Of a stretch of DNA of 64,000 nucleotides, positions 52,935 to 61,702 are shown in pieces. The stretch's first letter is position 1; each line of letters opens with the position of its first letter. The notes beneath the pieces were generated by a model that was not told the DNA's origin, searched no databases, and saw only the letters and a list, made by a program, of their open reading frames with translations. Source of the stretch: Actinocorallia populi. GTDB lineage: Bacteria; Actinomycetota; Actinomycetes; Streptosporangiales; Streptosporangiaceae. The stretch is from positions 124,001 through 188,000 of the forward strand of contig NZ_PVZV01000002.1 of the NCBI RefSeq assembly GCF_002995495.1, written 5' to 3'. The position numbers were made by a program, and so were the translations under genes.

Positions 52935-53017
52935 GAGAACGGATTCTATTTAGTAGATCACCAGCCCAGCAAGAGTAAATCCACCCCTTGCCGACTCAAA
53001 CTAGAACGTGATCTACT
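52935..53017. promoter_or_regulatory. divergent echA-fadD control region with mirrored GTGATCTACT boxes and KstR-like sites
   Basis: AGTAGATCAC (52952-52961) and GTGATCTACT (53008-53017) form a perfect 10-bp inverted repeat; each copy supplies a TCTACT -10 for one of the two genes. TAGAACGTGATCTA (53002-53015) and, on the minus strand, TAGAATCCGTTCTC (52935-52948) resemble the KstR consensus TnnAACnnGTTnnA (7 of 8 and 6 of 8 defined positions). Confidence 0.55.
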
Positions 53018-53071
53018 CGCTCTGGACTTGAGTCTCACCCACATCCACCCCCGAGGGCAAGGGAGGTGCTC

Positions 53072-54637
53072 ATGGGCACCCTGGGCTTCTGGCGGCTCGC
53101 GGAGCAGGATCCGGACTGGATCGCGGCCGTCGACCCGGACGGCACGGAGTACACCGCGGGCGAACTGCTGAGCCGGTCGAACCGGCTGGTCCACGCGCTC
53201 CGCGGGCTGGGCCTGGAGAAGAACGACGGCATCTGCGGGCTGGTCCCCAACGGCGTCGAGGGGCTGGTGCTCTACCTCGCCGCGCTGCAGGCCGGCTGGT
53301 ACTACACCCCCATCAACTGGCACCTGACCGGCCCCGAGATCGGCTACATCGTCGCCGACTCCGAGGCCAAGGCGTTCTTCGTGGACGAGCGCCACGCGGC
53401 GGAGGGCGTCCGGGGCGCCGACGAGGCGGGCCTGGCGGCGTCGCGGCGCTTCTCCTTCGGCTCCGTCGAGGGCTTCACCCCGGTGGAGGAGCTCCTCGAA
53501 GGGCACCCCGACACCAAGCCCGAGGACCGCAGCAACGGCGCGACGATGCACTACACGTCCGGGACGACCGGCCGCCCCAAGGGCGTGCGCCGCGCCCTGT
53601 ACGGCATCGACCCCGACGACAGCGCCGAGTTCATGACGTTCCTGCTCAGCCTGTTCGGCATCCCCGCGGGCGTCGCCGTCACCGGCGAGAAGCAGGCGCA
53701 CCTGATCACCTCGCCGAACTACCACACGGCCGTGACGCAGTTCGGCGGCACCGCCCTGCAGATGGGCCACACGCTCGTCTACATGGACAAGTGGGACGCC
53801 GAGGACACCCTCCGGCTGATCGAGAAGTACAAGGTCACCAACACCCACATGGTGCCCACGCACTTCAAGCGCCTGCTGACCCTGCCGGAGGAGACCCGCG
53901 GCAAGTACGACGTCTCCTCCATGAAGTGGGCGATCCACGCCGCCGCGCCCTGCCCCGTCCCGCTCAAGTACCAGATGCTCGAGTGGTGGGGCCCGTGCAT
54001 CTGGGAGTACTACGCGGCCACCGAGGGCGGCGGCACCATCGCCTCGCCGGAGGACTGGCTGGCCCACCCCGGCACCGTCGGCAACGCCTGGCCGATCTCC
54101 GAGGTGATCATCGTGGACGACGACGGGAACGAGCTCCCCGCGGGCACCCCCGGCACGATCTACATGAAGATGGCCGGCGCCGACTTCGAGTACAAGGGCG
54201 ACAAGGAGAAGACGCAGAAGTCCCGCCTGCGCGAGTTCTTCACGCTCGGCGACGTCGGCTACCTCACCGAGGACGGCTTCCTGTTCCTGTCCGACCGCAA
54301 GTCCGACATGATCATCTCCGGCGGCGCCAACATCTACCCCGCCGAGATCGAGAACGAGATCATCCTGCACCCGAAGGTCGCGGACGTCGCGGTGTTCGGC
54401 ATCCCCAACGACGAGTGGGGCGAGGAGATCAAGGCGGTCGTCGAGCCCGCCGCGGGCGTCGCGCCGGACGAGGCGCTGACCGAGGAGATCTTCGCGTTCC
54501 TCAAGCCGCGCCTGGCCAAGATGAAGTGGCCGCGGACGATCGACTACACCGAGGCGCTGCCGCGCGAGCCCAACGGCAAGCTGCTCAAGCGCAAGCTCCG
54601 CGACCCCTACTGGGCCGACCGCACGACCGCCATCTGA
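53072..54637 (+). CDS. acyl-CoA synthetase (FadD family)
   Basis: A 521-residue ANL ligase: P-loop YTSGTTGRPKGVRRALYG, acceptor segment EYYAATEGGGTI, FTLGDVGYLTEDGFLFLSDRKSDMIISGGANIYPAEIE (A8 hinge) and PREPNGKLLKRKLR (catalytic Lys). ATG 53072 follows GGGAGG at 5 nt; an in-frame GTG at 53066 is less likely. It heads the operon fadD - DUF35 - ltp4-like - ltp3-like - fadD19-like, so it probably activates a side chain or ring fragment of a sterol-like molecule. A second ligase lies at 57771. Confidence 0.92.
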   Translation: MGTLGFWRLAEQDPDWIAAVDPDGTEYTAGELLSRSNRLVHALRGLGLEKNDGICGLVPNGVEGLVLYLAALQAGWYYTPINWHLTGPEIGYIVADSEAKAFFVDERHAAEGVRGADEAGLAASRRFSFGSVEGFTPVEELLEGHPDTKPEDRSNGATMHYTSGTTGRPKGVRRALYGIDPDDSAEFMTFLLSLFGIPAGVAVTGEKQAHLITSPNYHTAVTQFGGTALQMGHTLVYMDKWDAEDTLRLIEKYKVTNTHMVPTHFKRLLTLPEETRGKYDVSSMKWAIHAAAPCPVPLKYQMLEWWGPCIWEYYAATEGGGTIASPEDWLAHPGTVGNAWPISEVIIVDDDGNELPAGTPGTIYMKMAGADFEYKGDKEKTQKSRLREFFTLGDVGYLTEDGFLFLSDRKSDMIISGGANIYPAEIENEIILHPKVADVAVFGIPNDEWGEEIKAVVEPAAGVAPDEALTEEIFAFLKPRLAKMKWPRTIDYTEALPREPNGKLLKRKLRDPYWADRTTAI

Positions 54638-54653
54638 CGCTGGAGCGAGAAAG

Positions 54654-55574
54654 TTGCCCAATCACATTCTTGAGTTCCCGGGCGGTTACACCCGCTCGGT
54701 CGGTCCGGTCATCGGCCGCTTCCTGTCCGAACTGCGCGACGGCCGCCTCGTCGGCGTGAAGACGCAGGCGGGCAAGGTGCTCTTCCCGCCGGTCGAGTAC
54801 GACCCGGCGAACGGCCACGAGGTCACCGGCGAGTTCGTCGAGGTCGGCCCGGTCGGCACCGTCGAGACCTTCTCCTGGGTGCCCGAGCCGCTGCCCGCCC
54901 ACCCGCTGGACCGCCCGTTCGCCTGGGCGCTGATCCGGCCGGACGGCGCGGACACCGCGATCCTGCACGCCCTGGACCTGGGCGAGTTCGAGCGCGGGGC
55001 CAAGCCGCCCAAGCGCCTCAAGGCGGGCCTGCGGGTGCGTCCCGAGTACCGCGCGGAGCGCAAGGGTGACATCACCGACATCGTGGCGTTCCGTCCCGAG
55101 GTCAGCATGATCACCTCCCCGACCCGGCTGGAGTACGACCTCCAGCCCGGCAAGGCCCTGGACCGCTTCTTCGAGGCCGTCGCCGAAGGAAAGATCCTCG
55201 GCCACCGCTGCGGCGTCTGCGACAAGGTCATCGTCCCGATGGCGGGCTTCTGCGCCAAGGACGGCGTGCCGACGACCGAGGAGGTCGAGGTCGCCGACAC
55301 CGGCACCGTCACCACCTTCGCCGTCAACAACCTGCCCGACCCGCGCGCGCCCGAGGTGCCGTTCGTCTCCGCCTACGTGCTGCTGGACGGGGCGGACATC
55401 ACGCTGCTCACCCTGGTCGCCGGCATCCCCGCCGACCAGGTCCGGATGGGCATGCGGGTGAAGGCCGCCTGGAAGCCCCGGGAGGAGTGGGGCCCGACGC
55501 TGTCCAACATCCGCTGGTTCGAACCCTCCGGCGAGCCCGACGTCCCCTTCGAGACGATCGAGGAGTACCTGTGA
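54654..55574 (+). CDS. double DUF35 (OB-fold) acyl-CoA-associated protein, Rv3521-like
   Basis: A 306-residue protein with two DUF35 modules. The N-module (about 15-155) lacks zinc cysteines; the C-module (about 165-290) has FFEAVAEGKILGHRCGVCDKVIVPMAGFCAKDG (Cys ligands) and an OB fold ending WGPTLSNIRWFEP. Such proteins pair with thiolase-like lipid-transfer proteins. In M. tuberculosis Rv3521 (about 300 residues) precedes Rv3522/Rv3523, as here. TTG start with GGAG 8 nt upstream; the stop overlaps the next gene's GTG. Confidence 0.85.
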   Translation: MPNHILEFPGGYTRSVGPVIGRFLSELRDGRLVGVKTQAGKVLFPPVEYDPANGHEVTGEFVEVGPVGTVETFSWVPEPLPAHPLDRPFAWALIRPDGADTAILHALDLGEFERGAKPPKRLKAGLRVRPEYRAERKGDITDIVAFRPEVSMITSPTRLEYDLQPGKALDRFFEAVAEGKILGHRCGVCDKVIVPMAGFCAKDGVPTTEEVEVADTGTVTTFAVNNLPDPRAPEVPFVSAYVLLDGADITLLTLVAGIPADQVRMGMRVKAAWKPREEWGPTLSNIRWFEPSGEPDVPFETIEEYL

Positions 55575-56614
55575 AAGATGTCGCGATCGTCGCGTTCGTA
55601 CAGACCGAGCACAGCGCCGAGGACACCGGGCTGAACGAGACCGAGCTGCTGCTGCCGCTGATCACCGAGATCAAGCAGCAGACCGGGATCAACCGGTTCG
55701 ACTTCACCTGCTCCGGCTCGTGCGACTACCTGCTCGGCACGCCGTTCTCGTTCGTCTCCGCGCTGGACGCCGTCGGCGCCTGGCCGCCGATCTCCGAGAG
55801 CCACGTCGAGATGGACGGCGCCTGGGCGCTGTACGAGGCGTGGGTGAAGATGCAGTACAGCGACGAGGTCGAGACCGCCCTGGTCTACGGCTTCGGCAAG
55901 CCGTCGCAGACCAGCGTGCGCCAGGTGCTGGGCCTCCAGCTCGACCCGTACTACCTGGTCCCGCTCGGCGCCGACCAGGTGTCGCTGGCCGCCCTGCAGG
56001 CCCAGGCCTACCTGGCCCGCTCCGGAGCCAAGGAGGGCGACCTCACCGCGGTCGCCGCCCGCTCCCGCGCCGACGGCCGGAACAACCCGCACGCCCTGCA
56101 CCTGGACGACCCCGCGGACGACGCCCCCTACGACGTCGCGCCGCTGAAGGTCCACGACGTCGCCCCCTCGGCGGACGGCGCGGCCGTCGTCGTCCTGGCC
56201 ACCGGGGACAAGGTCCGCGAGATCTGCGAGCGGACCGGCCTGAAGCCGGCCTGGATCCGCGGCATCGACCACCGCGCCGACGCCCACTCCCCGGGCGTGC
56301 GGGACCTGTCGGTCTCGCCGTCCGCGAAGATCGCCGGCGAGAAGGCCGGCGCGGCGAACGTCGAGGTCGCCGAACTGCACACGCAGTTCAGCCACGAGGA
56401 GCTGATCCTGCGCGAGGCGCTGAACCTCGGCGAGGACGTGCGGATCAACCCCTCCGGCGGCCCCCTGTCGGCCAACCCGGTGATGGCCACCGGCCTCATC
56501 CGCATCGGCGAGGCCGCCGCCCTCATCCACCGCGGCGAGGCACGGCGGACGCTGGGCCACGCCACCAGCGGTCCCTGTCTGCAGCAGAACCTCGTCGCCG
56601 TTCTGGAGGCCTGA
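55571..56614 (+). CDS. thiolase-like lipid-transfer protein, Ltp4-like (Rv3522)
   Basis: A 347-residue SCP-x/thiolase-fold protein: FDFTCSGSCDYLLGTPFSFVSALDAVGAWPP (Cys47, Cys51), ELHTQFSHEELILREALNLG and INPSGGPLSANPVMATGLIRIGEA (thiolase C-terminal HG/GG block). Size and order match Rv3522. It probably works with the next gene and the DUF35 protein in retro-aldol or acyl-transfer steps. GTG 55571 overlaps the DUF35 stop by 4 nt (GTGA). Confidence 0.83.
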   Translation: MKDVAIVAFVQTEHSAEDTGLNETELLLPLITEIKQQTGINRFDFTCSGSCDYLLGTPFSFVSALDAVGAWPPISESHVEMDGAWALYEAWVKMQYSDEVETALVYGFGKPSQTSVRQVLGLQLDPYYLVPLGADQVSLAALQAQAYLARSGAKEGDLTAVAARSRADGRNNPHALHLDDPADDAPYDVAPLKVHDVAPSADGAAVVVLATGDKVREICERTGLKPAWIRGIDHRADAHSPGVRDLSVSPSAKIAGEKAGAANVEVAELHTQFSHEELILREALNLGEDVRINPSGGPLSANPVMATGLIRIGEAAALIHRGEARRTLGHATSGPCLQQNLVAVLEA

Positions 56615-56616
56615 TC

Positions 56617-57774
56617 ATGGGCAACCCCTGTGCCGTCATCGGGGTCGGCCAGACCCACTACACCACCAAGCGGCTCGACGTCTCGATCGCGGGCCTGCTG
56701 CGCGAGGCAGCCGTGCGCGCGCTGGAGGACGCCCAGCTGACCTGGGACGACATCGACGCCGTCGTCATCGGCAAGGCACCCGACATGTTCGAGGGCGTCC
56801 CGATGCCCGAGGCCTACCTCGCCGACGCCCTGGGCGCCACCGGCAAGCCGATGATGCGCGTGCACACCGCGGGCTCGGTCGGCGGCTCCACCGCGATCGT
56901 CGCGGCCAGCATGGTCCAGTCCGGGGTGCACCAGCGGGTGCTGACCGTGGCGTGGGAGAAGCAGTCGGAGTCCAACGCCACCTGGGCGCTGACCGTCAAC
57001 AAGCCGCACAACGCCTCCCTCGTGGTCGGCGCGGGCGGCTACTTCGCCCCGCACATCCGCGCCTACATGCGGCGCTCCGGCGCGCCCGACCACATCGGGA
57101 CGCTGGTCGCGGTCAAGGACCGCGAGAACGCCCTGAAGAACCCGTACGCGCACCTGAAGATCCCCGGCATCTCCCGCGAGATCGTGGAGATGACGCCGAT
57201 GCTCTGGGAGCCGATCCGCTACCTGGAGACCTGCCCGTCCTCGGACGGCGCGGTCGCGATGATCATGGCGAGCGAGGACGCGGCCAAGAAGGCGCCGAAC
57301 AAGCCGGCCTGGATCCACGGGACGGCGATGCGCTCGGAGCCGATCTTCTTCGCCGGCCGCGACACCGTGAGCCCCCAGGGCGGCAAGGACTGCGCCGCCG
57401 ACGTCTACCGCCAGGCCGGGATCAGCGACCCGCGCAGCGAGCTCGACGTCGCCGAGGTGTACGTCCCGTTCTCCTGGTACGAGCCGATGTGGCTGGAGAA
57501 CCTGGGGTTCTGCGGCGAGGGCGAGGGCTGGAAGCTCACCGAGTCCGGCGCCACGGCGATGGACGGCGACATCCCGTGGAACCCGTCCGGCGGCGTCCTG
57601 TCGTCCAACCCGATCGGAGCGTCGGGGATGATCCGGTTCGCCGAGGCTGCCCTGCAGGTGCGGGGCCTGGCCGGCGAACACCAGGTCGACGGCGCGCGGC
57701 GCGCCCTCGGCCACGCCTACGGGGGAGGCGCTCAGTTCTTCGCGATGTGGATCGTCGGAAGTGAGAAGCCATGA
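56617..57774 (+). CDS. thiolase-like lipid-transfer protein without nucleophilic Cys, Ltp3-like (Rv3523)
   Basis: A 385-residue thiolase-fold protein: VIGVGQTHYTTKRLDVSIAGLLREA, MMRVHTAGSVGGSTAIVAASMVQSG, WNPSGGVLSSNPIGASGMIRFAEA and GHAYGGGAQFFAMWIV. The thiolase nucleophile position (Cys in the 'CASG' turn) reads A-G-S-V-G here, so it is not a thiolytic enzyme; family members are thought to catalyse retro-Claisen/aldol chemistry or bind acyl-CoA. It has the same place and size as Rv3523. It starts 3 nt after the upstream stop; its stop overlaps the fadD ATG (ATGA). Confidence 0.83.
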   Translation: MGNPCAVIGVGQTHYTTKRLDVSIAGLLREAAVRALEDAQLTWDDIDAVVIGKAPDMFEGVPMPEAYLADALGATGKPMMRVHTAGSVGGSTAIVAASMVQSGVHQRVLTVAWEKQSESNATWALTVNKPHNASLVVGAGGYFAPHIRAYMRRSGAPDHIGTLVAVKDRENALKNPYAHLKIPGISREIVEMTPMLWEPIRYLETCPSSDGAVAMIMASEDAAKKAPNKPAWIHGTAMRSEPIFFAGRDTVSPQGGKDCAADVYRQAGISDPRSELDVAEVYVPFSWYEPMWLENLGFCGEGEGWKLTESGATAMDGDIPWNPSGGVLSSNPIGASGMIRFAEAALQVRGLAGEHQVDGARRALGHAYGGGAQFFAMWIVGSEKP

Positions 57775-59363
57775 CCGTGTTCAACATCGCCGACCTGTTC
57801 GAGGGCATCGCCGACGCGATCCCCGACCGGATCGCCCTGATCTGCGGGGAGGAGCGCCTCACCTACGCCGAGGTGGACCGGCGCGCCAACCGGCTGGCCC
57901 ACGCCCTGCTCGCCGAGGGCGTGCGGCCGGGCCAGCACGTGGGCATGCAGCTGTACAACGGCATCGAGTACGCGACGGCGCTGCTGGCCACGGTCAAGAT
58001 CCGCGCCGTGCCGATCAACGTGAACTACCGGTACGTCGAGGCCGAGCTGGACTACCTCTACGGGAACTCCGAGATCACCGCCCTCCTGTACGACGTGGAG
58101 CTCGAGGACCGGGTCGCGGCCGTCGCGCCCCGCTTCCCGGCGCTGCGGACCCTGGTCGGGGTCAGCGGCCCGACGACCGTGGCGGGCGCCCGGACGTACG
58201 CGGAGTTCGTCGCGGACCGGCCCGACACCCGCGGTTTCGAGGCGCGCAGCGAGGACGACCGCTACATCATCTACACCGGTGGCACCACCGGCATGCCCAA
58301 GGGCGTGGTGTGGAAGATGAAGGACATGCTGTTCGCCTTCGCGAACCCCACCTACCCGGCGCCGGAGACCCCGCAGGGCTGGATCGACCACGCGGCCGGA
58401 GGCGGTCCGCTGGTGTCGATGTCGGTGGCGCCGCTCATGCACGGCGCCGCCCAGCTGAACACCTGGATCACCTGGTGGATGGGCACGACGATGACGTACG
58501 TGCGCAAGTTCGACGCCGACACCATCTGGCGGACGGTCGAGCGGGAGAAGGTGAACTCCATCACCATCACCGGTGACGCGATGGCCGTGCCGCTGGCCGA
58601 CGCCCTGGACTCCGGCACCTACGACCTGTCGAGCCTGTACGCGTTCGTCTCCACCGGCGCGATCCTCACCGGCACGGTCCGCGAGCGGATCGCGGCGGCG
58701 CTGCCGAACGTCATGATCCTCGACCGGTTCGGCTCCACCGAGTCCGGCTCGACGGCGCAGGCCACCGCCGGGTCCTCCCCGGAGAAGGGCCTGCGGTTCG
58801 CCCCGGACGTGCCCGACATCGCGGTGCTCGACGACTCCCTGAAGCCGGTCCAGCCGGGTTCGGGGGTGCTCGGGCAGCTCGCCCGCACCGGGTACATCGC
58901 CAGCGGCTACTTCAACGACCCGGAGAAGACCGCGAAGACCTTCCCCGTGGTCGACGGGAAGCGCTGGCTGCTCACCGGCGACATCGCCACCGTGGACGCC
59001 GACGGGACGATCATGGTGTTCGGCCGCGGCTCCCAGGCGATCAACACCGGCGGCGAGAAGGTGTACCCGGAGGAGATCGAGGCGGTGCTCAAGGGCCACC
59101 CCGCGGTCTTCGACGCCGTGGTCACCGGCATCCCCGACGAGCGGTTCGGCTCCAGGGTCGCGGCCGTGGTCCAGCTGAGGGAGACGGAAGTCACTCCCGA
59201 AGAGCTGGACGCCCACTGCCGCAAGGAGCTGTCGGGCTACAAGGTGCCGCGCACCTACGCCTTCGTGCCCGAGATGCGCCGCTCCCCGGCGGGCAAGGCC
59301 GACTACCGGTGGGCTCGCGAGGTCGCCGAACAGGTGGCGGAACAGGCGCCCGAACAGGCGTGA
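57771..59363 (+). CDS. fadD19: FadD19-like steroid side-chain acyl-CoA synthetase
   Basis: A 530-residue ANL ligase. Its start FNIADLFEGIADAIPDRIALICGEERLTYAEVDRRANRLAHALL, VNVNYRYVEAELDYLYGNSEITALLYD, P-loop IIYTGGTTGMPKGVVWKMKDM, MIHGAAQ-like SVAPLMHGAAQLNTWITW, INTGGEKVYPEEIEAVLKGHPAVFDAVV and the end SPAGKADYRWARE resemble mycobacterial FadD19, which activates C24 steroid acids. It is the last gene of the five-gene operon beginning at 53072. Repeated EQ(V/A)(A/P)E residues form the extreme C-terminus. Confidence 0.9.
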   Translation: MTVFNIADLFEGIADAIPDRIALICGEERLTYAEVDRRANRLAHALLAEGVRPGQHVGMQLYNGIEYATALLATVKIRAVPINVNYRYVEAELDYLYGNSEITALLYDVELEDRVAAVAPRFPALRTLVGVSGPTTVAGARTYAEFVADRPDTRGFEARSEDDRYIIYTGGTTGMPKGVVWKMKDMLFAFANPTYPAPETPQGWIDHAAGGGPLVSMSVAPLMHGAAQLNTWITWWMGTTMTYVRKFDADTIWRTVEREKVNSITITGDAMAVPLADALDSGTYDLSSLYAFVSTGAILTGTVRERIAAALPNVMILDRFGSTESGSTAQATAGSSPEKGLRFAPDVPDIAVLDDSLKPVQPGSGVLGQLARTGYIASGYFNDPEKTAKTFPVVDGKRWLLTGDIATVDADGTIMVFGRGSQAINTGGEKVYPEEIEAVLKGHPAVFDAVVTGIPDERFGSRVAAVVQLRETEVTPEELDAHCRKELSGYKVPRTYAFVPEMRRSPAGKADYRWAREVAEQVAEQAPEQA

Positions 59364-59377
59364 TCGGGCCCTGATCG

Positions 59378-59405
59378 GGTCCCGCCCAGACGATCGGCGG
59401 GACCC
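59378..59405 (+). terminator. hairpin after fadD19-like gene
   Basis: GGGTCCCGCC (59378-59387) pairs with GGCGGACCC (59397-59405) with one bulged base, before the MarR gene. Confidence 0.55.
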
Positions 59406-59441
59406 GGCGGGGCTCCCTGCTCCCGGAGGCGACTAGTCTCG

Positions 59442-59936
59442 TTGCCATCGGGAGCAGGAAAGAGCCGTTTTTTGTCTAGCGAAGCCAAATCAGAGCAGGA
59501 ACTCCAGGAGAAGGTGCGGCGCCACGCCATCTGGGCGGTGACGCTGCACAACGCCGGCGCGGCCAAGGCGGGACTGAACGCCTCGGACGCCCAGGCGCTC
59601 AACCTGCTGCAGGTCCACGGGATGATGACGCCGGGCCGACTGGCCGAGGCCATGAGCCTCACCACCGGCGGATCGATCACCGCCCTCATCGACAGGCTGG
59701 AGAAGGCGGGGCTGGTCCGCCGGGTCAGGGACGCGGCCGACCGGCGCAGGGTGCTCGTCGAGCCGGTGCCGGAGAGGGTCGAGGCGCTGATGGAGCAGTT
59801 CGCCCCGGTCACGGGCACGGCCTGGGAGCGCCTCTCGGGCTACACCGAGGAGGAGCGGCAGGTGCTGATCCGCTTCTTCGACGACGTGCACGACAACATC
59901 CCGGAGATCCTGGCGGATCTGCGCGCGCTGTCCTGA
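59442..59936 (+). CDS. MarR family transcriptional regulator
   Basis: About 164 residues (or about 154 if TTG 59472 is used). Winged-helix MarR core: LNASDAQALNLLQVHGMMTPGRLAEAMSLTTGGSITALIDRLEKAGLVRRVRDAADRRRVLVEPV (recognition helix and wing). A -10-like TAGTCT at 59434-59439 predicts transcription from about 59447, which favours the TTG at 59472 (LSSEAKSEQEL). It sits between two steroid-type operons and may control one or both; no palindromic operator is clear. Confidence 0.85.
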   Translation: MPSGAGKSRFLSSEAKSEQELQEKVRRHAIWAVTLHNAGAAKAGLNASDAQALNLLQVHGMMTPGRLAEAMSLTTGGSITALIDRLEKAGLVRRVRDAADRRRVLVEPVPERVEALMEQFAPVTGTAWERLSGYTEEERQVLIRFFDDVHDNIPEILADLRALS

Positions 59937-60036
59937 GCCGCGGGTCCCGTGCCCGGTCAGCGGGACTGGACCCGCTGCCGGCGGCCCTCCCGGCGGTAGC
60001 TTCGGCACAACGCTTGGTCGGTCATCGGGAGGTTCC

Positions 60037-60474
60037 GTGCTCAAGGAACGCAGGCTCGCCGTCGAGGGTTGGTTCACCACCGACCCGCCGGCGCTGATCG
60101 GGACGCGCTGCGGGGACTGCGGTACGCCGTACTTCCCGCGCAACGCGCTGGCCTGTCGCAACCCCGCCTGCTCCGGGCCCAAGGACGGCTCGGAGCTGGC
60201 TGAATACTCCTTCTCCACCCGAGGTCGGATCTGGTCGTTCGCCGACTCCAGGTACAAGCCGCCCGCCCCCTACGTCTCGCCCGAGCCGTTCCGCCCGTAC
60301 GTGCTGGCGGCGGTCGAGCTGGAGGCCGAGAAGATCGTGATCCTCGGCCAGGTGGTGCCCGGGGTGGGCGTCGAGGACCTGTCCGTCGGGCAGGAGGTCG
60401 AACTCACCGTCGGCACCCTGTACGAGGACGACGAGGCCGAATACGTGGTGTGGATGTGGAGGCCCGTCTCATGA
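60037..60474 (+). CDS. DUF35 OB-fold protein, partner of Ltp2-like aldolase
   Basis: A 145-residue protein: zinc-ribbon ALIGTRCGDCGTPYFPRNALACRNPACSG (CxxC ... CxxxxC) followed by an OB fold (RIWSFADSRYKPPAPYVSPEPFRPYVLAAVEL...VVWMWRPV). DUF35 domains (as in ChsH2) are required partners of Ltp2, the retro-aldolase that releases the last C3 unit of cholesterol's side chain. GTG 60037 follows GGGAGG. Its stop overlaps the next start as ATGA, so the two proteins are coupled. Confidence 0.85.
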   Translation: MLKERRLAVEGWFTTDPPALIGTRCGDCGTPYFPRNALACRNPACSGPKDGSELAEYSFSTRGRIWSFADSRYKPPAPYVSPEPFRPYVLAAVELEAEKIVILGQVVPGVGVEDLSVGQEVELTVGTLYEDDEAEYVVWMWRPVS

Positions 60475-61661
60475 GCGGCAGGGAGATCGCGATCCTGGGT
60501 GCGGGCATGCACCCGTGGGGCAAGTGGGGACGCAGCTTCATCGAGTACGGGGTGGCCGCGGCGCGCTCCGCGCTCGCCGACGCGGGCCTGTCCTGGCAGG
60601 ACGTGCAGTACGTGGCGGGCGCCGACACCATCCGCAACGGCTACCCGGGGTTCATCGCCGGCGCGACGTTCGCGCAGGCGCTCGGCTGGTCCGGCGCGCA
60701 GGTCTCGTCCTGCTACGCCGCCTGCGCGTCCGGCGCGCAGGCCATCGCCAACGCCCGCGCGCAGATCCTCTCCGGGCTGGCCGACGTCGCGCTCGTCGTG
60801 GGCGCCGACGCCGCGCCCAAGGGCTTCTTCGCGCCCGTCGGCGGCGACCGGCCCGACGACCCGGACTGGCTGCGCTTCCGGCTGCTCGGCGCGACCAACC
60901 CCATGTACTTCGCGCTGGCCGCCCGCCGCCGCATGGCCCTGTACGGGTCGACGCGCGAGGACTTCGCGCTGGTCAAGGTGAAGAACGCCAAGCACGGCCT
61001 GAACAACCCCAACGCCCGCTACCGCAAGGAGGTCGCGGTCGAGGAGGTGCTGGAGTCCCCGGTCGTCGCCGACCCGCTGCGGCTGCTGGACATCTGCGCC
61101 ACCAGCGACGGCGGCGCGGCGCTCGTCCTGACGTCGATGGAGTTCGCGCGCTCGCGCGGCCTGGACCCGGTGCGCATCTCCGGCCTGTCCACGGTCACCC
61201 CGACCTTCCCCAAGACGGTGCTGGACCTGCCGGACTTCGCGACGGACTCGGCGATGACCGTCCCCGTCCCCGAGCGCCCCTTCCGCGCCGCGCTGGCCCA
61301 CAGCGCCTACGAGGAGGCCGGCGTCGGCCCCGAGGACGTCTCGGCGGCCGAGGTGTACGACCTGTCCACCGCGCTGGAGCTCGACTGGATGGAGGACCTC
61401 GGGCTGTGCGCGCCGGGCGAGGCCGAGTCCCTGCTGCGCGCGGGGGAGACCTCGATCGGCGGCCGGATCCCGGTGAACCCCTCCGGCGGCCTGGGCAGCT
61501 TCGGCGAGGCCATCCCCGCCCAGGCCATCGCCCAGCTGTGCGAGCTGACATGGCAGCTGCGCGGTCAGGCCGAAGGCCGCCAGGTCGACGGAGCCCGCGT
61601 CGGCATCGCCGTCAACCAGGGCCTCTTCGGGCACGGCAGCGCCACGATCGTGACCCGCTGA
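60471..61661 (+). CDS. ltp2: thiolase-fold aldolase, Ltp2-like (Rv3540c)
   Basis: A 396-residue SCP-x/thiolase-fold enzyme: IAILGAGMHPWGKWGRSFIEYGVAAARSALADAGL, VSSCYAACASGAQAIANARAQILSG (Cys81, Cys85), LNNPNARYRKEVAVEEVLESPVVADPLRLLDICATSDGGAALVLTS, AEVYDLSTALELDWMEDLGLC and VNPSGGLGSFGEAIPAQ, and C-terminal GHGSATIV. Mycobacterial Ltp2 with a DUF35 partner performs the final retro-aldol cleavage of the steroid side chain. ATG 60471 overlaps the DUF35 stop, which matches that partnership. Confidence 0.88.
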   Translation: MSGREIAILGAGMHPWGKWGRSFIEYGVAAARSALADAGLSWQDVQYVAGADTIRNGYPGFIAGATFAQALGWSGAQVSSCYAACASGAQAIANARAQILSGLADVALVVGADAAPKGFFAPVGGDRPDDPDWLRFRLLGATNPMYFALAARRRMALYGSTREDFALVKVKNAKHGLNNPNARYRKEVAVEEVLESPVVADPLRLLDICATSDGGAALVLTSMEFARSRGLDPVRISGLSTVTPTFPKTVLDLPDFATDSAMTVPVPERPFRAALAHSAYEEAGVGPEDVSAAEVYDLSTALELDWMEDLGLCAPGEAESLLRAGETSIGGRIPVNPSGGLGSFGEAIPAQAIAQLCELTWQLRGQAEGRQVDGARVGIAVNQGLFGHGSATIVTR

Positions 61662-61702
61662 CCCCGCCCCCGCCCCGCACACGGCACCGCCCGTGACACG
61701 CC

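Noticed and set aside
60005-60040. KstR2-type site upstream of the DUF35-ltp2 pair
   Set aside because: ACAACGCTTGGT resembles AnCAAGnnCTTGnT but has one base too few between the half-sites.
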